In this document: piece after piece, positions 15,305 through 24,453 of the stretch
How the letters are laid out: every line of letters begins with the position of its first letter
Numbering within the stretch: the stretch's first letter is position 1
DNA from: an uncultured Nostocoides sp.
Lineage (GTDB): Bacteria; Actinomycetota; Actinomycetes; Actinomycetales; Dermatophilaceae
Direction: 5' to 3'
Assembly: GCA_937873315.1 (NCBI GenBank)
Contig: CALMQX010000016.1
Span: 1-64,000 of the forward strand
Length of the DNA stretch: 64,000 nt
The notes under the pieces: model-generated
The model's database searches: none
The model's input: the letters and a program-made list of their open reading frames with translations, nothing else
Told to the model about the DNA's origin: nothing
Translations under genes and position numbers: made by a program

Positions 15305-18300
15305 CTCCCGCGCCGGATCGGCCTGCGCTGGCCGCCGACATCCTGGGTTATCCCGATCAGTTGCCGGTGGTTGCCGCGCGCGAGGAGATCCTCGCGGCCA
15401 TCAGGAAGCACCAAGTCGTGGTGATTGCTGGCGAGACCGGGTCCGGCAAGACGACGCAACTCCCCAAGATGTGCCTTGAGCTAGGCCTGGGATCTGCCGG
15501 CGCGATCGGCCACACCCAACCGCGACGCATTGCGGCGCGATCCGTCGCCGAGCGGATTGCCGAGGAACTCGGTGTTGAGCTTGGCGATCTGGTCGGCTAC
15601 CAGGTGCGCTTCACCGACTCCTCGAGCGCGCGCACCCGGGTCAAGGTGATGACCGACGGCATCCTGCTCAGCGAATTGCGGCGCGACCGTGACCTGCGCA
15701 CATACGACACGATCATCATCGACGAGGCCCATGAACGCAGCCTCAATATCGACTTCATCCTGGGCTACCTCAAGGCGCTCTTGGAGCGCCGCAGCGATCT
15801 GAAAGTGATCATCACCTCGGCGACCATCGATCCGGGACGATTCGCCGCGCACTTCGCCACCGATCGCCGCGGTCGGGTGGTCCGCGAGGTCCCGGTCATC
15901 GAGGTCTCGGGTCGTACCTATCCGGTCGAGATCCGGTATCGGCCGCTGATCGTGCGTGACGAGGGTGGCCGGATTGCGCAGGTGCGGGATCAGGTCGCGG
16001 GCATCGTCGACGCGGTCACGGAAGTCTGGACCGAGATGCCGGCTGGGCATGATGCGACCGACATCCTGGTCTTCCTCTCGGGGGAACGCGAGATCAAGGA
16101 CGCCGCCGAAGCCCTCAACGGGTTGCGGCTGCCCGGGACCGAGGTGCTTCCGCTGTACGCCCGCCTCTCGGCCGCCGAGCAGCATCGGGTCTTCCACCGA
16201 GGTGCTGGTCGACGGATCATCTTGGCGACCAATGTGGCCGAAACCTCGCTGACCGTTCCCGGTATCGGTTATGTCGTGGACACGGGTACCGCCCGCATTT
16301 CGAGGTACAGCCAGCGCACCAAGGTCCAGCGGTTGCCCATTGAGGCCATCTCCCAGGCCAGCGCGAACCAGCGCTCTGGCCGTTGTGGGCGAGTGGCCTC
16401 CGGGGTGGCCATCAGGCTGTACTCCGAGGAGGAGTACGCCGCGCGCCCGGCGTTCACCGAACCCGAAATCCTGCGTACCTCGCTCGCCTCGGTAATGCTG
16501 CAGATGGCGGCATTGCGGCTCGGCGAGATCGCGCGCTTCCCCTTTGTGGACGCGCCGGATGCTCGGCAGGTCGCTGATGGCGCCCGCCTGCTCATCGAGT
16601 TGGGGGCCTTTACCTCCGAGCATCGGTTGACCCCGGTTGGGCGCACTGTGGCGCGCTTGCCGATCGACCCGCGGCTGGCGCGCATGCTCGTGGAGGCGGA
16701 TCGTCGTGGGTGCCTACGCGAGGTGCTGCCGATCGTGGCTGCGCTGGCCATCCAAGACCCAAGAGAGCGTCCTGAGGAGCAGCGCGCGCAGGCGACTCAA
16801 CAACACGCGCGATTCGCGGACAAGACCTCTGACTTTGCTGGCTACCACAATCTGTGGCGCTACCTGCAGGGTCAGCAGAAAGCGCTCTCTGGCAGTGCTT
16901 TTCGACGGATGTGTCGCGCTGAGTTCCTGCACTATCTAAGGATTCGGGAGTGGCAGGACCTGCATGCACAACTGCGACAGGTATGCCGCGCCGTGGGTCT
17001 TGACTCCAGCCAGGGCAGTGGCGGGGACGAACCGGATTGGGATGCGATTCACCATGCGCTGCTCGCTGGACTGCTATCCCAGATCGGGGTTCGCGACGAG
17101 GTCCGCCGGGAGTATGCCGGTGCTCGGGGGGCGCGTTTTGGAATCAGCCCCGGTTCCGCCCTCTTCCGGGCGCAGCCCGACGCGGTGATGGCCGCGGAGT
17201 TGCTGGAGACCAGCCGGCTGTGGGGTCATGACCTGGCCCGGATCGACCCGCTCTGGGCCGAGGAGGTGGGCGCTCACCTGGTCCACCGGAGCTACAGCGA
17301 GCCCCGGTGGTCGCGCCGCCAGGGTGCCGTGGTCGCCAGTGAGCGGGTGACCCTATATGGCGTTCCGCTGGTGGTTGACCGAACCGTCCAGTATTCGCGC
17401 ATTGACCCTGAAGTATCGCGTGAGCTCTTCATTCGGCATGCCTTGGTGGAGGGCGACTGGGATACTCGCCATGCCTTCTGGGCGACGAATACTGCTCTCC
17501 TGAGCCGTGTTTCAGAGTTGGAAGAGCGCACACGACGTCGTGATCTCGTCGTTGATGATGACGTGCTCTTCGCGTTCTATGACCGGCGGATTCCGGCGGA
17601 TGTGGTTTCGGTCAGGCACTTCGATCGCTGGTGGCGGGGTGAGTCCCGGCGTCATCCCGCACTACTGACCTTCACCGAGAACGACCTCCGCACTACCGAC
17701 AGCGGCGCATCGTTGGCCGCGGACTACCCCGGGACGTGGGTGCAAGGTGACCTCAACTTGAACGTCACCTACCAGTTCTCGCCGGGCTCCGCGCAGGATG
17801 GGGTGACCGTACACATTCCGACGGCGGTGCTCAATCGAGTTGAGGACTCGGGCTTCGACTGGCAGGTGCCCGGCATGCGCGAAGAACTCGCGGTGGCCTT
17901 GATCAAGTCGCTGCCCAAGAGCGTTCGCACCCAATTGGTTCCGGTGCCTGACTCGGCGCGCGCGGCCTTGGCTCACGCTGACCCCAGCAAGGGCACGATC
18001 ACCTCGGAGCTCTCGCGAGTTGTCCTGGAGCGCAGAGGTGTTCGCATCACTGAGGGTGACTGGGATTGGGCACGCGTGCCGGACCACCTGCGGATTACCT
18101 TCAGCGTGGAGGGCCCCAAGGGTCAGCCGGTAGCCCGGGGTAAGGAGCTCGCCGAGGTCCGGGAATCGGCCAGGCCCGCGGTGCGGGATCGGATGGCCCG
18201 AGCCGGCGCCAGTCTGGAAATGACCGGGCTCACCGGGTGGCCGGATCGCGAGGTTCCCAGCGAACTCGACACGCAGCACGGGGGTCATCGGGTTACCGGC

Positions 18301-19101
18301 TTCCCGGCCCTTGTCGATCAGGGCCAGTCGGTCGCCCTCCAGGTGCTGCCCGACCGCGAGGGGGCCGCGGCCGAACACTCCCGTGGGGTCCGGCGGCTAC
18401 TGCTGCTCTCGTCGACGGCGCCCTGGAAGCGGGTCCTGGCGGGGCTGACGAACGCCGAGAAGCTCACCCTGGGGCACAACCCGCATGGTTCGGTGCCAGC
18501 CCTCCTCCAGGACTGCCTCGACGCTGCCGTGGATGACATCGTGCGCGGGCGGGTCGGCGGCGAGGTCCGCGATAGCACGGCATTCGCCGAGGCGTTGAAC
18601 GCGGTGCGCACGCACGCGGCGTCCAAGGTCCTGCTGGTCGTTCGCGCCGTCTTGCCGATCCTGACTGAAGCGGCGGCCGTGCAGAGCCGACTGACCGCGC
18701 TCGAGGCCGCCCAAGGGAGGCTGCCGGCCTATGTGTCGGTCACGCTCGCGGACGTGCGGGCGCAGTACGACTCTTTGATCCGCCCGGGTTTCGTCGCGGA
18801 CACGGGATCGCTGCGGCTGCCGGACCTGCTGCGCTACCTCAAGGCGATGAATCATCGGCTCGAGCGAGCGGCAACGACTGCCCGAGAGCCGGACCTCCAG
18901 CGTCAGATCGATGAGGTCGAGGCAGCGTATGCCGCCTGGCTGGAGTCCCTGAACCCACGTGCCCGCCGAGGTCCAGCGGCGCGCGATATCGGCTGGATGA
19001 TCGAGGAGCTTCGAGTCAGTCTGTTCGCGCAAGTCCTGGGTACCGCGCACTCGGTGTCGGCCAAGCGCATTCGAGCCGCCATGACGGCAGCCACACCCTG
19101 A
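15265..19101 (+). CDS. hrpA: ATP-dependent RNA helicase HrpA
   Basis: A 1278-residue DEAH-box helicase of the usual HrpA length. Motifs: Walker A GETGSGKTTQLP near residue 56, TQPRRIAARSVA (motif Ia), the DEAH box at about residue 153, TSATID (motif III), and SGRCGRV (motif VI region). The helicase-associated and OB-fold domains follow, then the long C-terminal DUF3418 extension typical of HrpA (from about residue 700). HrpA uses ATP to remodel RNA and, in E. coli, rescues stalled translation complexes and aids mRNA processing. The start overlaps the upstream gene by 40 bases. It is a stand-alone gene. Confidence 0.95.
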   Translation: MSARTRTSSARALTPAPDRPALAADILGYPDQLPVVAAREEILAAIRKHQVVVIAGETGSGKTTQLPKMCLELGLGSAGAIGHTQPRRIAARSVAERIAEELGVELGDLVGYQVRFTDSSSARTRVKVMTDGILLSELRRDRDLRTYDTIIIDEAHERSLNIDFILGYLKALLERRSDLKVIITSATIDPGRFAAHFATDRRGRVVREVPVIEVSGRTYPVEIRYRPLIVRDEGGRIAQVRDQVAGIVDAVTEVWTEMPAGHDATDILVFLSGEREIKDAAEALNGLRLPGTEVLPLYARLSAAEQHRVFHRGAGRRIILATNVAETSLTVPGIGYVVDTGTARISRYSQRTKVQRLPIEAISQASANQRSGRCGRVASGVAIRLYSEEEYAARPAFTEPEILRTSLASVMLQMAALRLGEIARFPFVDAPDARQVADGARLLIELGAFTSEHRLTPVGRTVARLPIDPRLARMLVEADRRGCLREVLPIVAALAIQDPRERPEEQRAQATQQHARFADKTSDFAGYHNLWRYLQGQQKALSGSAFRRMCRAEFLHYLRIREWQDLHAQLRQVCRAVGLDSSQGSGGDEPDWDAIHHALLAGLLSQIGVRDEVRREYAGARGARFGISPGSALFRAQPDAVMAAELLETSRLWGHDLARIDPLWAEEVGAHLVHRSYSEPRWSRRQGAVVASERVTLYGVPLVVDRTVQYSRIDPEVSRELFIRHALVEGDWDTRHAFWATNTALLSRVSELEERTRRRDLVVDDDVLFAFYDRRIPADVVSVRHFDRWWRGESRRHPALLTFTENDLRTTDSGASLAADYPGTWVQGDLNLNVTYQFSPGSAQDGVTVHIPTAVLNRVEDSGFDWQVPGMREELAVALIKSLPKSVRTQLVPVPDSARAALAHADPSKGTITSELSRVVLERRGVRITEGDWDWARVPDHLRITFSVEGPKGQPVARGKELAEVRESARPAVRDRMARAGASLEMTGLTGWPDREVPSELDTQHGGHRVTGFPALVDQGQSVALQVLPDREGAAAEHSRGVRRLLLLSSTAPWKRVLAGLTNAEKLTLGHNPHGSVPALLQDCLDAAVDDIVRGRVGGEVRDSTAFAEALNAVRTHAASKVLLVVRAVLPILTEAAAVQSRLTALEAAQGRLPAYVSVTLADVRAQYDSLIRPGFVADTGSLRLPDLLRYLKAMNHRLERAATTAREPDLQRQIDEVEAAYAAWLESLNPRARRGPAARDIGWMIEELRVSLFAQVLGTAHSVSAKRIRAAMTAATP

Positions 19102-19205
19102 ACTCTCGCCGAGCATCACATGGGGACCTTGCGACCAGGATGGAATCCGCGCGGCGGTTGCGAGCGTTAGGGGACACAGCAGACGATTTCTGGAAGGCTT
19201 GATCC

Positions 19206-20111
19206 GTGCTTGACCCCACTGCGCTGTACACCTGGGAGTCCCTGGACCCCACCCCTCGCCCCGGCGTGATGATCGTCGCCCTGGGCGGATTCGTTGACGC
19301 CGGCTCTGTCCAGCAGGTGCTCACCACCCACCTACTGCGCTCCGGCGAGGACGAGGTCGTGGCCACCTTCGACGTCGATCAGCTCTTCGATTACCGGGGC
19401 CGCCGCCCGCTGATGACCTTCGAGGTCAACCAGTGGCTGGACTATGAGGGCCCGTCCATGCGACTGCATCGACTCAGCGACCGGGACGGCCAGGACTACT
19501 ACCTGCTCGCCGGTCCGGAGCCAGACCTTCAATGGGAGCGCATGGTCTCGGCCGTGACCGGTCTCATGGACCGTTTGGGGATCAGCCTGGTCGTCTCGGT
19601 CCATGGCATCCCGATGGCGATCCCACACACTCGGCCGGTGAGCCTGACCGCACACGCCACCGACGCCAGCCTGATCGGCGAGCGGGAGTCGCCCTTTGGG
19701 CGCGTCTCGGTCCCGGCTAGTTTCCCAGCGGTGCTCGAGAAGCGATTGGGTGAGCAGGGCCGCAGCGCGGTCGGGTTTGCGATCCACGTGCCGCATTACC
19801 TGGCTCAGGCCGAGTGGGCCGAAGGCGCTCTTGCCGGGCTCAATGCCGTGGTCGACGTGACCGGGTTGAACCTCCCCAATGACGACCTGGTGACCCTGGC
19901 CGGCGAGAACACTCGCGCAATCGTCAGCGAACTGGCAGGCAATGACGAGGCCCAGACGCTCGTCAGCGGCCTCGAGCAGCAGTACGACGCCTTCGTCGCC
20001 GGACAGGAGCGCACCAGTCTGCTGGCTGCACCGGCCGACCTGCCGAGCGCGGAAGAATTGGCCGAGGATGTCGAAGAGTTCCTGCGCAGCGTCGGTGACG
20101 ATTCGGCATGA
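19206..20111 (+). CDS. PAC2 family protein
   Basis: The 301-residue protein matches the PAC2 (proteasome assembly chaperone 2-like) family: an N-terminal GVMIVALGGFVDAGS segment, DQLFDYRGRRPLM, LLAGPEPDLQWE, LVVSVHGIPMAIPHTR, and a C-terminal helix. Such proteins occur across actinobacteria, including species with or without a proteasome, and their bacterial function is unknown. The GTG start follows GGAAGG. The C-terminal 25 residues are strongly acidic. The gap before it (19102-19205) shows no other gene. Confidence 0.85.
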   Translation: MLDPTALYTWESLDPTPRPGVMIVALGGFVDAGSVQQVLTTHLLRSGEDEVVATFDVDQLFDYRGRRPLMTFEVNQWLDYEGPSMRLHRLSDRDGQDYYLLAGPEPDLQWERMVSAVTGLMDRLGISLVVSVHGIPMAIPHTRPVSLTAHATDASLIGERESPFGRVSVPASFPAVLEKRLGEQGRSAVGFAIHVPHYLAQAEWAEGALAGLNAVVDVTGLNLPNDDLVTLAGENTRAIVSELAGNDEAQTLVSGLEQQYDAFVAGQERTSLLAAPADLPSAEELAEDVEEFLRSVGDDSA

Positions 20112-20127
20112 GAGCCCTGCCTCGCGC

Positions 20128-21819
20128 CTACTCCTTGGCTTGCGACCACCGACTGACGACGGCCACGTCGGCCACGAAACGGACATCCGATCCCGGGTAG
20201 AACGCGGCGGCTGCTCGATTCAGGGCGTCATGGATGAGGTTGACCACGTCGTCGGCGTGCTCCACGGGCACATGAAGGAGCAGCTCGTCGTGCAGGCACA
20301 GCACGATCTCAGCCTCGAATGGCCGTAGGCCCAGCCGCACCAGGGCCGCCCAGCCCTTGAAGAACTCCGCGGCCGCTCCCTGGATCACGGCATTGCGCGC
20401 GAACCGCCCTCGCGCGCGATCCAGCGCGAGATCGACCCCAGGGTTGGGCGAATCCGCTCCTGCGCGGGTGTGCAGCAGCCGGCCCCCGTGGGTGCGCAGC
20501 GAGGCGCCCCGCAGGCCCACGGCATAGGCGTCATCGAGCAGTGCCATAGCGGTCGGAAAGGCCCGCTCCAGCCCGGCCAGGGCATCGGCGGCCGCGCCAG
20601 AACGCTGGCCGTACATCGCAGCCAGGACGGCGATCTTGGCGGTGGCCCGGTCAATGCCGAGCCGGCTCGCCACGGGAGCATAGATGTCATTGTCTTGGGC
20701 GGCGCGGGCGAAGGCGGGGTCGCCGGAAACGGCGGCGAGGACACGGGGCTCGATCTGACCCAAATCGGCCCGCACCAGCACCCGACCGGCGTGCGCGGCC
20801 ACGCCCGGGCGCAGGGGGGCGGGCAGGTTGTGCAGCCCTTGGTCCGCGGTCATCCGCCCGGCGCCCCCATCGCAGGCCGTCCATCGACCACGCAGGCGGT
20901 CGTCAGCACCCACCTGGGCATCCAGCCAGCGCCAGCCGTAGGTCGTGGCGATCCGTTCTCGGGCCCGCCAGCTCAGCAGGGCATCCACGACCGGGTGGAC
21001 GTGTCGATAGGGCTCGAGCACCCACTTGCGGGTATTCGGCACATCCACGCCGATCGCCGCCAGCAGGTCCTTGACCTGGGCCGGGTTGCGCAGGTCGGTT
21101 GCTTCCCGCCCGGGCACGTGCCGCAGGACCTCGGCATCGCGCACCGCTCGCACGCTCACTTCGTCGGCCGGACTCACCGGCCGCGGACCCGCGGCCTGCG
21201 TGATCAGAGCGCTCAGGGCCGCCCGGTCGATGGGCAAGCCATCGTGTTCGAGCTCGACGCAGAGCAGCGCGGCGGCAGACTCGGCGGCGGCGCTCACCCT
21301 GGCGGCCGGGGTGTGCTGCCGCAGGGACTCCTCCTGCCGGGCCGCGCATTCGCGAGCGGCCTGCGCCCAGGCGACCAGGCGTTCGGGTGTGGATAGCCAG
21401 TCCCCGCTGACGGCGTCGGCCCGCAAGACTCCATCGGGTGTGATGAGATCCGAGCTGGTGCTTGGTGAGGAGAAGAGGTCATCGGCATGCGGCCGGGGGA
21501 GACGCTCGGCCGGAATGCCGTGTGCGCCGGCCCAGACCAGGTCCGGACCCGCCTGCCAGCCGCCGTGGATCAAGCGGTGGACCTCGGCGAGATCATGGCC
21601 GCGCTGTAGCCGCAACCCGGAAGCCACCACCCGAGCTCGGTCACGGTGTCCTTGCCAGCACACCCATCGAGGTGTGTCGTGCTCTTCGAGTCGACGGACT
21701 TCTGGGAGTACGTCCGCCAGGGGAGCGGCATACGAGATGCCCGGACCGACCAGCGCGGCCAGATCGACGCGGGCCGCTGGGGGCGCGAGCACCAGGGCAA
21801 CGGTCTCAGGCGCGGCCAT
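20128..21819 (-). CDS. family A DNA polymerase (bifunctional 3'-5' exonuclease/DNA polymerase type)
   Basis: The 563-residue protein has a complete Pol I-type polymerase domain in its C-terminal 330 residues: motif A VRADLGQIEPRVLA, motif B RATAKIAVLAAMYGQ and motif C CLHDELLL. The 5'-3' exonuclease domain of PolA is absent, and the N-terminal about 230 residues look like a degenerate exonuclease region with few recognisable DEDD residues. It belongs to an actinobacterial group annotated as bifunctional exonuclease/polymerase, in addition to the replicative PolA elsewhere. A repair or gap-filling role is inference. The ATG at 21819 follows TACGCT by 6 bases on the reverse strand; upstream in-frame sequence overlaps the divergent gene. 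Confidence 0.85.
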   Translation of the reverse strand: MAAPETVALVLAPPAARVDLAALVGPGISYAAPLADVLPEVRRLEEHDTPRWVCWQGHRDRARVVASGLRLQRGHDLAEVHRLIHGGWQAGPDLVWAGAHGIPAERLPRPHADDLFSSPSTSSDLITPDGVLRADAVSGDWLSTPERLVAWAQAARECAARQEESLRQHTPAARVSAAAESAAALLCVELEHDGLPIDRAALSALITQAAGPRPVSPADEVSVRAVRDAEVLRHVPGREATDLRNPAQVKDLLAAIGVDVPNTRKWVLEPYRHVHPVVDALLSWRARERIATTYGWRWLDAQVGADDRLRGRWTACDGGAGRMTADQGLHNLPAPLRPGVAAHAGRVLVRADLGQIEPRVLAAVSGDPAFARAAQDNDIYAPVASRLGIDRATAKIAVLAAMYGQRSGAAADALAGLERAFPTAMALLDDAYAVGLRGASLRTHGGRLLHTRAGADSPNPGVDLALDRARGRFARNAVIQGAAAEFFKGWAALVRLGLRPFEAEIVLCLHDELLLHVPVEHADDVVNLIHDALNRAAAAFYPGSDVRFVADVAVVSRWSQAKE

Positions 21820-21825
21820 GGCGTT

Positions 21826-21831
21826 AGCGTA
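21826..21831 (-). promoter_or_regulatory. -10 hexamer TACGCT for the family A polymerase
   Basis: Reverse-strand TACGCT ends 6 bases before the ATG at 21819, supporting a leaderless transcript. Confidence 0.35.
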
Positions 21832-21939
21832 CGGTCCGAGATCATGGCCGCTGGCGGGAATCCAGGGGACTACGCCATCGTTCTGTATGCCGGGTGGCCC
21901 CATCAGTGGGTCAACAATGCAACATCGGAGGAGATCACT

Positions 21940-22674
21940 GTGGGCTTCTTGGGGTTCGGAGACGACGCGGCGGCGGCAGTCAAGGACACGCGCAGCGCGC
22001 TGGACCAGGCCAATGACGGTCCCAAGGACGAGGGTGTCCTGGGGAACACGGCCCATACCTGGATCTCGACCCTCTTGGGCTACGGGATTGACGGCAAGGG
22101 CCCCTTCGATTCAGCGTCCACCGTGGCCGCCGAGGCTCGCGCTAAGCATCCGGATACCGAGGCCGCGATCAACGCGCTGGTCCGCAAGCACATCGCGCTC
22201 GCGGGCGCTGAGGGTTTCGTGACCAGCGTTGGCGGCTTTGTCACGATGCCGGTCGCACTTCCCGTCAATGTCTTCGCCTTCTATCTGCTGGCGACCCGCC
22301 TGACGGCATCCATCGCGTCGCTGCGCGGCTATGACCTGGGCGATCCCCGCATCCGATCCGCCGTCCTGCTGGCCATGGTGGGCACCGATGCAGATGAGTT
22401 GCTCTCCAAGGTCGGGGTGGTTGCTCCGACCGGCATGCTGACCAGCATGGTCACCAAGCAGCTCCCGCATTCGGCGCTCATGGTGGTCAACAAGGCGGTC
22501 GGCTTCCGTTTGCTGACCATGGCCGGCAAGAAGACCTTCGCGCGCTTCGGTCGCAATGTGCCCTTCGTCGGCGGCGCCGTCGGTGGGGGACTGGACGCCT
22601 TCCTCATGGACAAGGTGGCCGACAGTGCCCGACGCGAGTTCCCTTTGGCTCCCACCACCATCTCGAAAGGCTGA
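21940..22674 (+). CDS. EcsC family protein
   Basis: The 244-residue protein has the EcsC-type arrangement: a polar N-terminal part, AINALVRKHIALAGAEGF, a hydrophobic GFVTMPVALPVNVFAFYLL segment (about 95-115), and a glycine-rich second hydrophobic region with FVGGAVGGGLDAFL. EcsC proteins are named after a Bacillus gene next to the Ecs ABC transporter; their function is unknown. The GTG at 21940 is preceded by a strong GGAGGAG (21927-21933) with 6-base spacing, which decides the start against longer in-frame versions beginning in the polymerase promoter. A DUF1232 gene follows 5 bases after the stop. Confidence 0.8.
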   Translation: MGFLGFGDDAAAAVKDTRSALDQANDGPKDEGVLGNTAHTWISTLLGYGIDGKGPFDSASTVAAEARAKHPDTEAAINALVRKHIALAGAEGFVTSVGGFVTMPVALPVNVFAFYLLATRLTASIASLRGYDLGDPRIRSAVLLAMVGTDADELLSKVGVVAPTGMLTSMVTKQLPHSALMVVNKAVGFRLLTMAGKKTFARFGRNVPFVGGAVGGGLDAFLMDKVADSARREFPLAPTTISKG

Positions 22675-22679
22675 GCACC

Positions 22680-23078
22680 ATGGCACGTTCTGGTCGGGTT
22701 ACCACGTTGCGGTCCTTGGCTGGCGCCTTGCGGCTGGCGATGCGCCCCGGTGGGCCCTCGCTCGCTGTGCGGGCTAGCGCTCTCCCGCGGCTGATTCGGG
22801 CGACACTGCGGGGGGAGTACCCCGGCACCTCGGTGACCAATCTGCTGCTGCTGGTTGGCGCGGTGGGTTATGTCCTGTCGCCGATTGACCTTCTTCCTGA
22901 AGCAATCCTTGGCCCGATCGGTCTTGCCGACGATGCCTTCGTGGTGTCCTGGTTGGTCAAGAACCTGGTGGCCGAGACGGAGGACTTCCTTGCGTGGGAG
23001 CGATCCGCAGGCACCGGCCCGGCCGCCAGCGCTGACGCCACGGACGGGTCAACAGTGCGGAGCCACGTCATTCGGTAA
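22680..23078 (+). CDS. DUF1232 (YkvA-like) membrane protein
   Basis: The 132-residue protein contains the DUF1232 signature in a hydrophobic hairpin: VGAVGYVLSPIDLLPE followed by GLADDAFVVSWLV (about residues 59-95). The N-terminal half is basic, the C-terminal tail polar. The family is widespread, membrane-associated and of unknown function. GAAAGG precedes the ATG. It probably forms an operon with the EcsC gene five bases upstream. Confidence 0.8.
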   Translation: MARSGRVTTLRSLAGALRLAMRPGGPSLAVRASALPRLIRATLRGEYPGTSVTNLLLLVGAVGYVLSPIDLLPEAILGPIGLADDAFVVSWLVKNLVAETEDFLAWERSAGTGPAASADATDGSTVRSHVIR

Positions 23079-23131
23079 GCCGGTTACTAGCCGGTATCCC
23101 CATGGGGTGGGCTCGTCCACAGCCCACGCAC

Positions 23132-23164
23132 TCTGCCTCGCGCGCCATCGGCCCGCGAGGCAGA
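23132..23164 (+). terminator. perfect 11-bp stem-loop ahead of the DUF4192 gene
   Basis: TCTGCCTCGCG (23132-23142) and CGCGAGGCAGA (23154-23164) pair completely around an 11-base loop. Two smaller inverted repeats precede it: GTGGGCT/AGCCCAC and CCCC/GGGG around 23098-23130. It may terminate the EcsC-DUF1232 transcript. It ends only 8 bases before the next ATG, so a role in translation of that gene is also possible. Confidence 0.45.
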
Positions 23165-23172
23165 TTCGCGTT

Positions 23173-24306
23173 ATGACGACCAGCTACCTCTCATCCGACA
23201 CTGTGCGCCTGACCTCCATCGATGAGGTCGTGGCGGCGATCCCGTACCACTTGGGCTTTGGTCCGCATCGCAGCATCGTGGTTCACGCCCTGCGCGGGCG
23301 CCAACTGGTCGGCACGGCACGAGTCGACCTGCCGCCGACCGACCTCATGGACGATGTGGCCGATTCCGTGATGACCGCCTTGATTCGTGGCGGCCGACCG
23401 GACGCCATCATGGTGATCGGCTTCGAGGACCAGTCGGGAGAGGCTTTGGCGTGCCTGCTCCGGTGTGCCGAGGTGGCTCAACGCCGGCGTTTGCGCGTTC
23501 ATTCGGCAGCCCTGGTCTGCGATGGCCAACTCGCCGAGGTTGACCTGCGCGCGGCGGGATCATCGGGGCGCCTGCTTGCTACGCCCGGGAGACCGCGGGC
23601 CGTGGTGGAGTCCTCGCGCGTCCCCGCTGTCGCCGATCTCGTCGGACGTGGCCGAGCGCCCTTGCCGAGTCGTGCTGACCTGGCCGCGCGGCTGGAGCCG
23701 CTTCCCGAGTCGACCCAGGTCATAGGTCATCTCGGCACCTTCTCGGGCTCGCCAGATCGAGGCCTGCGCCTGTGGGGTCGATACCTGCGGGCCGCAGGCT
23801 CGTCGGCCGCGGCCCAGCCAAGCCCGGCGGTCGTCGCCCGCCTGGTGGGATCATTGAGCGATCGAATGCTGCGGGACGGTTTGTTGGCCTGGTTCTGCCC
23901 GGGACTCCTTCCGCTGGACGGGCTCGACCCTGCGTACACCAGCCGCATTCGCACGCATCTGCCGCCACCGTCGGCGCACGCCGAGGACGCTGCCGTTCGC
24001 GGCCACCGAAGGGAGCAGCGCGAACTGCTCATCGCCCTCGTGCAACGCACGCCGACCTCGTGGCCCGCTGGTGTGGCCGACATCTGCACCGTGCTGGCCC
24101 AGCAGGCGTGGTTCGACGGGGACGGGGCGATGGCGTCGATTGCTGTGGAGCGGGCACTGGATCATGCTCCGGAGCACACGCTCGCGCGCTTGCTCGGCCG
24201 ACTCATCGGCGCCGGCATCCGCAGCGGCGAGTTGGCCGATGCGATCAGTGCGGAGCGGTCGGCACAGACCCTGGCTCACGACCCGGACAGCCCTGCCGGT
24301 GACTGA
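23173..24306 (+). CDS. DUF4192 domain protein
   Basis: The 377-residue protein has the DUF4192 N-terminus (LSSDTVRLTSIDEVVAAIPYHLGFGP, shown here in part, then SIVVHALRG), followed by DALMVIGF-like and RVHSAALVCDG segments. The C-terminal part holds QQAWFDGDGAMASIAVERAL and LARLLGRLIGAGI, also typical of the family. It seems cytosolic. DUF4192 genes are almost restricted to actinobacteria, have no known function, and often sit near sigA and metal-dependent regulators. No ribosome binding site is visible; the start lies just after a strong stem-loop. Confidence 0.8.
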   Translation: MTTSYLSSDTVRLTSIDEVVAAIPYHLGFGPHRSIVVHALRGRQLVGTARVDLPPTDLMDDVADSVMTALIRGGRPDAIMVIGFEDQSGEALACLLRCAEVAQRRRLRVHSAALVCDGQLAEVDLRAAGSSGRLLATPGRPRAVVESSRVPAVADLVGRGRAPLPSRADLAARLEPLPESTQVIGHLGTFSGSPDRGLRLWGRYLRAAGSSAAAQPSPAVVARLVGSLSDRMLRDGLLAWFCPGLLPLDGLDPAYTSRIRTHLPPPSAHAEDAAVRGHRREQRELLIALVQRTPTSWPAGVADICTVLAQQAWFDGDGAMASIAVERALDHAPEHTLARLLGRLIGAGIRSGELADAISAERSAQTLAHDPDSPAGD

Positions 24307-24317
24307 ATGTTGGCGCC

Positions 24318-24323
24318 TATCAT
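24318..24323 (+). promoter_or_regulatory. -10 hexamer TATCAT before the metX riboswitch
   Basis: TATCAT lies 7 bases before the first bases of the aptamer, so transcription would start at the foot of stem P1. A matching -35 is not clear. Confidence 0.35.
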
Positions 24324-24328
24324 GAGCA

Positions 24329-24436
24329 GCGGTCATGAGTGCCAGCGCTTAGCCCCGGCTTGCTGGCCGGCAACCCTCCTCGCGGTGGGGTGCCCCGGGT
24401 GATGACCCGGCCCGGCGTCCGCTGGGCAAGCGCGAG
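24329..24436 (+). ncRNA. SAM-IV riboswitch upstream of metX
   Basis: This second copy has the same core as the one before metY: GGTCATGAG, CCCCGGCT, GCTGGCCGGCAACCCTCC and GGGGTGCCCCGGGTGA. P1 pairs GGTCA (24331-24335) with TGACC (24403-24407). The 3' portion, with GGGCAAGCGCG, corresponds to the extra helix of the class. It leads straight into AAGGAG at 24438-24443, the metX ribosome binding site, which argues for translational control by S-adenosylmethionine. Boundaries are approximate. Confidence 0.88.
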
Positions 24437-24453
24437 CAAGGAGTCCTTCACCG

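Noticed and set aside
21820-22056. Upstream extension of the family A polymerase by 79 residues
   Set aside because: It crosses the predicted promoter and the ribosome binding site of the divergent EcsC gene and has no likeness to polymerases.
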